From Acidimicrobiaceae bacterium (GTDB lineage Bacteria; Actinomycetota; Acidimicrobiia; Acidimicrobiales; RAAP-2): DNA of 11,065 nt. Within the stretch, counting starts at the first letter, position 1. Each line of letters opens with the position of its first letter. The notes beneath the pieces were generated by a model, which was given only the letters and a program-made list of their open reading frames with translations, was not told the origin of the DNA and did no database searches. This document shows, one piece after another, positions 6,898 to 11,065 of this stretch. A program made the position numbers and the translations under genes. Location of the stretch: positions 1 through 11,065 of the forward strand of contig PLXU01000207.1 of the NCBI GenBank assembly GCA_003151555.1, read 5' to 3'.

Positions 6898-9429
6898 ATG
6901 ACGAGCAACACGTGGCGAGTGTCGTGGTACTGGTTCCTCACGACTTTCCAGCGCCGTCGGAGTAGCTACGTGGCGATTGTCCTGCTGGTGGGCGTCGTGG
7001 GCGGTCTCGCGATGGGGTCGGTCATCGCGTCTCGGCGCACGGCCGCCTCCTACAACGTCTTTATCGCGCACTCCAATCCGTCGGACCTCAGTCTCGTGAT
7101 TGGTGCTCCTGATCTCACGTCTGTTTTTGCGCACTTGCCCTTGGTCCGACACGTGGTCACGGCCGACTTCTACTTCGGTGTGATCCCGACGGGAGCGCAC
7201 GGCCAGCTTCTCTCTGCCGCCGCGTTGGGGTCGGGCAAAGTGGCGACCGTCGGCGGTCTGGGCGGCGAATATTTCTCACAAGACAAGGTCGCGGTGCTCG
7301 ACGGCCGAATGGCCAATCCACAGTCATCGAACCAATTCGTCGCGACGCCGGTCGCGGCGCGTCTCATGGGTTGGCACGTGGGCCAGTCCATCCCCCTGAA
7401 CTTTTACACGGGTCCGCAGACCTCGCTGCCGGGCTTCGGCACCAAAAAAGTGAAACCCACCGTTGCACTCACGATGAAACTGGTGGGCACGGTGGTGCCC
7501 AATGATGAAGTAGTACTTGATAACGCCGACCGGTATCCGACCTTTGTAATCTTCACGCCGGCCCTGTCTCGAAAGCTCGTCACCAAAGGTTTCACCTATA
7601 TCAATTACGCCCTTCAACTCGACCATGGCGCGCGTGACGTGCCCGCGGTAGAGCGCGAGATCATCAAAGCTCTTCCCAAGGGCACGACCTACAGCTTCAG
7701 GGTCACGTCGGACGTGGTGTCCCAGGTCAATCGTTCGATTGAGCCCGACGCAATTGCGCTGGGCATTTTCGGCCTCATTGCCGCGCTCGCGGCGCTCGTG
7801 ATCGCGAGCGGTCTCGTCGCACGGGTATTGCGCAGCGACGGAGAGGATCTCGAGGTGCTGCGAGCCCTCGGAGCGAATCCCGCGACGGTCGCTGGCTCGA
7901 TTTTCTTGGGTGCGTTTGAATCCGTCGTGGCGGGTGCGGTGCTCGCGGTCGCGGTGGCCGTTGCCTTGACGCCGCTCTCGCCGATCGGGCCAGTTCGCAC
8001 TGTCTATCCCCTCAAGGGCGTGCACTTTGACTGGCTCATCCTGGGTCTCGGATTCGCACTTCTCCTGGTGGTCCTCGGCGGGATCACGGCGGCCCTGGCG
8101 TGGCAACGAGCGTCGATGTCAGTGCGTCGCCGTACGCGCGCGCGTGTGCCAGTGGGTGCATCGCTGGCTCGGCGTTTGGGGGAATTGGGCCTGCCGGTCA
8201 CCCTGGTGACGGGGGTGCGATTCGCGCTGGAGCCGGGTCGGGACCGCGACGCGGTACCCGTGCGAACGGCGTTGCTCGGTGCCGTGTTGGCCGTCATGCT
8301 CGTGGTCGCCACGGTGACGTTCGGCAGCGGACTCAATACCCTCATCACCCGGCCGAGCCTCTACGGGTGGAACTGGAATTACGCTTTGACCGGCAACGGT
8401 AGCGATGTTCCGCCCCAGTCGATTGCTCTGCTGAGGTCCAGCCCCCTGGTGCAGGCCGAATCGGGAGTCAGTTTCATTCCGGTGCAAATCAACGGGGTGA
8501 ACGTGGCCTCGATCATTGAGAACGCGCGGGCCGCCGTGAGCCCGCCCATCCTCTCGGGTCACGGGCTCGACGCCAACAACCAAATTGTCCTCGGCGCAGC
8601 CACGATGCAAACACTCCACAAGCACCTGGGCGACACGGTCGTTGCCTCCTACGGCAGCCCCAAGAACGTCCCCGTCTACCTACCTCCGACCACACTGACC
8701 ATCGTCGGCACCGCTACCTTGCCGGCGGTGGGTGGTGCGCTGACGAGCCATACCTCGATGGGCACCGGGGCCATCGTCCCCCACGGGCTACTTCCGGTGG
8801 CGGCGGAAAAGTTCCTGGCCAGTCCCTACCGGACGCTCAACGGACCGACGATGGTGTTCTTGCGACTGAAAACCGGCGTCACCGCCGAGCAAGCGCGCGG
8901 CCTCTTCAAGCACGTCGACGCCGTGGGCAACAAGGCGCTCTACGCCGTGCCCGACGGTCTTGGTGCGGGCGACAACGTCTCGGCGCTCTCGGTGCAGTAC
9001 CCCGCGGAGATTGAGAACTACCGCTCCATTGGCAATACGCCGGCCATACTCGCGATCGGCCTGGCGCTCGGAGCGACGGTGGCGCTGGGCCTCACCCTTA
9101 TGGCGTCGGTGCGGCGTCGACGGCGTGAACTGGCAATGTTGCGCGCCCTCGGGTTCTCCCGTCGACAACTTCGCGCCACCATTTTGTACCAGGCGTCGGT
9201 CGCCGGCGTCTGTGGCGTGGTCGTGGGTACGCCGTTGGGCATCGTGCTCGGGCGGTGGTTGTGGACCCTCTTCGCGCGCTATATCAATGCCGTCCCCGAG
9301 CCCACCGTGCCGGTGACCGCGGTATTCGTGATCGCAGCGTGCACGCTGATTCTGGTCAACGTCGTGGCCACGCTTCCCGGTCGCAGCGCCTCGCGGGTCT
9401 CGACCGCCCAGGTGCTGCGCGGCGAGTAG
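6898..9429 (+). CDS. MacB/FtsX-type ABC transporter permease, internally duplicated (paralogue 2)
   Basis: An 843-residue permease colinear with the preceding one, with predicted TM1 (about 22-43), ectodomain 1, TM2-4 (285-310, 335-357, 378-401), TM5 (456-479), ectodomain 2, and TM6-8 (717-738, 764-789, 807-828). Coupling-helix motifs are VLRALGANP and MLRALGFSRRQL, and the loop LEPGRDRDAVPVR is identical to that of paralogue 1. Shared ectodomain blocks include GEYFS-DK, GRMANP, NRSIEP, YGWNW-YAL-GNGS-VPPQ and VQYPAEIENYR, and both end in STAQVLRGE. The largest differences are near residues 60-115 and in ectodomain 2. The two probably either form a pair or are alternative permeases for one ATPase encoded elsewhere. 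The start is ATG 6898, with only a weak GGATGG upstream. The stop is followed by 125 bp before the regulator gene on the same strand. The substrate is not known. Confidence 0.92.
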   Translation: MTSNTWRVSWYWFLTTFQRRRSSYVAIVLLVGVVGGLAMGSVIASRRTAASYNVFIAHSNPSDLSLVIGAPDLTSVFAHLPLVRHVVTADFYFGVIPTGAHGQLLSAAALGSGKVATVGGLGGEYFSQDKVAVLDGRMANPQSSNQFVATPVAARLMGWHVGQSIPLNFYTGPQTSLPGFGTKKVKPTVALTMKLVGTVVPNDEVVLDNADRYPTFVIFTPALSRKLVTKGFTYINYALQLDHGARDVPAVEREIIKALPKGTTYSFRVTSDVVSQVNRSIEPDAIALGIFGLIAALAALVIASGLVARVLRSDGEDLEVLRALGANPATVAGSIFLGAFESVVAGAVLAVAVAVALTPLSPIGPVRTVYPLKGVHFDWLILGLGFALLLVVLGGITAALAWQRASMSVRRRTRARVPVGASLARRLGELGLPVTLVTGVRFALEPGRDRDAVPVRTALLGAVLAVMLVVATVTFGSGLNTLITRPSLYGWNWNYALTGNGSDVPPQSIALLRSSPLVQAESGVSFIPVQINGVNVASIIENARAAVSPPILSGHGLDANNQIVLGAATMQTLHKHLGDTVVASYGSPKNVPVYLPPTTLTIVGTATLPAVGGALTSHTSMGTGAIVPHGLLPVAAEKFLASPYRTLNGPTMVFLRLKTGVTAEQARGLFKHVDAVGNKALYAVPDGLGAGDNVSALSVQYPAEIENYRSIGNTPAILAIGLALGATVALGLTLMASVRRRRRELAMLRALGFSRRQLRATILYQASVAGVCGVVVGTPLGIVLGRWLWTLFARYINAVPEPTVPVTAVFVIAACTLILVNVVATLPGRSASRVSTAQVLRGE

Positions 9430-9539
9430 TCGGCTGGCGCAACGACCGCCGCCGCTGACCTGGCGAAGCGCGATGAGGTTGGTGCGGGCGGCGCCGACTG
9501 GCGTGAACGGCCTACTCCGCGCTCGGGCAAAGGCGCTGG

Positions 9540-9545
9540 TACGCT
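9540..9545 (+). promoter_or_regulatory. Candidate extended -10 promoter of the response regulator gene
   Basis: TGG then TACGCT (9537-9545) fits an extended -10 (TGN-TANNNT), ending 9 bases before the GTG at 9555. The transcript would then start at or a few bases before the start codon, leaving no room for a ribosome binding site, and none is seen. No clear -35 is found. Confidence 0.4.
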
Positions 9546-9554
9546 TACCTACTT

Positions 9555-10229
9555 GTGTGCGCGATCCGAGTGATTCTGGCCGAAGACAACACGCTCCTGC
9601 GCGAGGGAATATCGCGACTCATTGAATCCGACGGCGACCTCGAATTGGTTGGGGTCGCGTCAACGTTGCCCGAACTGCTCGCGCTGGTCGCCCAACACGA
9701 GCCCGACGTCGTCGTGACTGACATTCGAATGCCGCCGACCGGCACCGACGAGGGCATCCAAGCCGCGTCGTGGCTACGTGAACACCAGCCCAAGGTGGGC
9801 GTGGTGGTACTTAGTCAGTACTCGGCCCCGGCCTACGCGTTAGAACTGCTGGAGGAGGGTTCGGCGGGACGTGCGTACTTGTTAAAGGAGCGGGTCGCGG
9901 GGGCCAACGAATTGACCCAAGCCATTCGAGTGGTGGCGGCCGGGGGATCGGTCATCGACCCCCAAGTGGTTGACGTCCTGGTCCAGGCCCGCGCCAAGCA
10001 CCACAAGTCCGACCTCGAATGGTTGACGCCGCGCGAATCTGAGATATTGAGCGAGATGGCCGAGGGAAAATCGAACGGGGCCATCGCCAAGAGTCTCAAC
10101 GTGTCGGAACGGGCGGTGGAGAAGCATTCAAACGCGATCTTCTCCAAACTCGGCCTCTCCGAAGAGCGTGACCTCAATCGCCGCGTGAAGGCCGTGCTGG
10201 TTTACCTCAGCGCCCAACCGGGAGGCTAG
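9555..10229 (+). CDS. NarL/FixJ-family response regulator (receiver + LuxR-type HTH)
   Basis: A 224-residue two-domain regulator. The receiver (about 4-125) has the acidic pair Glu 10/Asp 11, phospho-acceptor Asp 56 in VVVTDIRMPP, Ser 87 in VVVLSQY and Lys 111 in YLLKERV, so all residues for phosphorylation are present. The LuxR/GerE helix-turn-helix (about 155-222) begins LTPRESEILSEMAEGKSNGAIAKSL (positions 157-181, key Glu 161 and Gly 171) and continues SERAVEKHSNAIFSKLG with the recognition helix. The P-loop variant RMPPTGTDEG and the LSQY segment mark a large actinobacterial subgroup often paired with a HisKA_3 kinase. It lies 125 bp downstream of the permease pair on the same strand and a kinase gene lies nearby in opposite orientation, so control of the transporter is plausible but unproven. 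The GTG start lacks a Shine-Dalgarno site and has an extended -10 just upstream. Confidence 0.93.
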   Translation: MCAIRVILAEDNTLLREGISRLIESDGDLELVGVASTLPELLALVAQHEPDVVVTDIRMPPTGTDEGIQAASWLREHQPKVGVVVLSQYSAPAYALELLEEGSAGRAYLLKERVAGANELTQAIRVVAAGGSVIDPQVVDVLVQARAKHHKSDLEWLTPRESEILSEMAEGKSNGAIAKSLNVSERAVEKHSNAIFSKLGLSEERDLNRRVKAVLVYLSAQPGG

Positions 10230-10259
10230 CCTCACCACGGTTTGAAGGGCACCTCACCA
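10230..10259. repeat. Two direct CCTCACCA repeats, 22 bp apart, before the receiver gene
   Basis: CCTCACCA occurs at 10230-10237 and 10252-10259 in the 63 bp gap between the two regulator genes. A 22 bp period is about two helical turns, so a protein dimer could bind both on one DNA face. This might be an operator, but 8-base matches in a GC-rich gap can arise by chance. Confidence 0.3.
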
Positions 10260-10292
10260 TCTTTTAGGAAGCGGCCATGCAAGAATGAAGTC

Positions 10293-10685
10293 ATGGCCGA
10301 TACCGCCGTTTCCGTAGTCGTCGTGGACGACCAAGCGCCCTTTCGCTTGGCGGCTCGGGCCGTTTTGCGCCGCACCGAGGGTTTTGAGCTGGTGGGCGAG
10401 GCCGAAAACGGTCTCGAGGCGCTGACGCTCGTCAACACGCTCAAGCCCGACCTGGTGTTGATGGACATCAACATGCCCGAGATGGGCGGTATCGAGGCGA
10501 CCCGTCACATCGTGACCGATCTACCCGACACCGTGGTGATCCTCTGCTCCACCTACGGCGTGAATGACCTGCCGGCCGAAGCCGCGACCAGCGGCGCCAA
10601 GGCCTACGTGCACAAGGAGCAACTCTCGGCCAAGACCATTCGACGCCTGTGGGACGAGCGCGGCGCGATTGGCTTCGCCAGTTAA
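10293..10685 (+). CDS. Stand-alone receiver-domain protein (CheY-like)
   Basis: A 130-residue single receiver domain without an output domain. Key residues are Asp 12/Asp 13 in VVVVDDQ, phospho-acceptor Asp 58 in LVLMDINMPEMGG, Thr 87 (or Ser 86) in ILCSTYG and Lys 108 in AYVHKEQ, so it should accept phosphate. Helix 4-beta 5 reads SGAKAYVHKEQLSAKTIRRLW, as in NarL-type receivers, suggesting it derives from a NarL regulator that lost its HTH or acts as a phosphate sink or protein-interaction partner. The frame is open from 10242, but ATG 10293 (MADTAVSVVVVDD) places the first beta strand properly and is preferred. No Shine-Dalgarno site is evident; TGC-AAGAAT ends 6 bases before the ATG. It follows the full regulator by 63 bp on the same strand and converges with the kinase gene, 6 bp between stops. 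Confidence 0.85.
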   Translation: MADTAVSVVVVDDQAPFRLAARAVLRRTEGFELVGEAENGLEALTLVNTLKPDLVLMDINMPEMGGIEATRHIVTDLPDTVVILCSTYGVNDLPAEAATSGAKAYVHKEQLSAKTIRRLWDERGAIGFAS

Positions 10686-10691
10686 GACCGT

Positions 10692-11065
10692 TTAGCTGAG
10701 CGGCACTGAACCTCGAATGGTGGTGCCCTCTCCGATCACCGATTCCCAGCGCACTGCCCCGCCAATGGCGCCCAGGCGGTCCATCATGTTGACGTAGCCG
10801 TGACCCTGCTTGGCCTTGTTGACGTCGAAGCCCGGACCGTTGTCACTCACTTCAAAGAGCAGCCCGCCGGACTCCTCCCAAATGCGCACGGTGACGCGCG
10901 CCTCGAGGGCGTGCTTGCCGGCGTTCTGTAGCGCCTCGAGACAGCAGAAGTAGATGGCCGCCTCAATGTCGCGCCCGTAGCGGCCAATGCCTTCGGTCGT
11001 CAGTGCAACGTCGAGCGGGCTTCGGTTGGCCACCGCGCGCAACGCTTCGGTGAGCCCGCTGTCGA
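10692..11065 (-). CDS. Histidine kinase, C-terminal ATPase part (NarL-type HPK7; N-terminus off the right edge)
   Basis: The frame is open to the window edge and reads in as SGLTEALRAVANRSP, the usual lead-in from a HisKA_3 dimerisation domain to the catalytic domain. The visible HATPase_c domain has the N box CCLEALQNAGKHA, the G1 box VSDNGPGFD, and the G2 region QGHGYVNMMDRLGAIGGAV followed by GEGTTIRGSVPL. All nucleotide-binding boxes are present. The phospho-accepting histidine and any sensor or membrane domain are outside the window. Kinases of this type normally phosphorylate NarL-type regulators, so the regulator at 9555 and the receiver at 10293 are obvious candidate partners. It is transcribed towards them and its stop is 6 bp from the receiver gene's stop, leaving no room for a separate terminator for each. 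Confidence 0.93.
   Translation of the reverse strand, partial: DSGLTEALRAVANRSPLDVALTTEGIGRYGRDIEAAIYFCCLEALQNAGKHALEARVTVRIWEESGGLLFEVSDNGPGFDVNKAKQGHGYVNMMDRLGAIGGAVRWESVIGEGTTIRGSVPLS

Noticed and set aside
7324..8106. Minus-strand open frame of 260 residues inside the second permease
   Set aside because: It is antisense to a well-supported membrane protein, rich in Arg/His/Asp/Glu as expected of the opposite strand of hydrophobic codons, and has no domain.
9428..9499. Inverted 7-mers AGTCGGC/GCCGACT flanking the gap after the second permease
   Set aside because: The arms are 58 bases apart and short; in GC-rich DNA this is not a convincing terminator or operator.

Overview
The window is high-GC bacterial DNA (roughly 60% GC) that is almost fully coding, with frequent GTG starts and several genes lacking a Shine-Dalgarno sequence. 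The gene content fits an actinomycete-type bacterium (Actinomycetota, possibly Acidimicrobiia): split purE/purK, a small RecB-like Fe-S nuclease, a NarL-type response regulator with the 'RMPPTGTDEG' and 'LSQY' signatures, and giant FtsX/MacB-type permeases carrying an 'EPGRDRDAVPVR' motif. The taxonomic placement is inference. No rRNA, tRNA, CRISPR array, transposase or integrase is seen.

Positions 1-3564 are on the minus strand. From its promoter end this block reads: a RecB-family PD-(D/E)XK nuclease with four cysteines placed for a 4Fe-4S cluster; a DsbA-fold protein with one cysteine; purK; purE; and, after 85 bp, a PspA/IM30-family coiled-coil protein cut by the left edge. The first four are separated by 19 bp, 3 bp and a 1-base TAG/GTG overlap, so they look like one operon. 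purE and purK together convert AIR to CAIR in purine synthesis. pspA has its own strong ribosome binding site.

A 64 bp divergent region separates this block from a plus-strand gene for a 110-residue protein of unrecognised family. A 221 bp leader follows.

Positions 4183-9429 hold two plus-strand paralogous permeases (841 and 843 residues). Each has the predicted layout 1 TM - ectodomain - 3 TM - 1 TM - ectodomain - 3 TM, i.e. an internally duplicated type VII (MacB/FtsX-like) ABC permease. No ATPase is encoded in the window. The 189 bp between them carries a strong perfect hairpin and a second small hairpin; part of the second recurs in the leader of the first permease.

Positions 9555-11065 hold signalling genes: a NarL/LuxR-type response regulator, a stand-alone receiver-domain protein (both plus strand), and the ATPase end of a histidine kinase on the minus strand, converging on the receiver gene with only 6 bp between stops. 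It is plausible, but not shown, that this system controls or senses the neighbouring transporter.

Nothing in the window is clearly a new system. The points most worth checking are the ATPase-less tandem permeases with their shared leader elements, the recurrent TANNNT-6 nt-start arrangement suggesting leaderless transcripts, and the unrecognised 110-residue protein.
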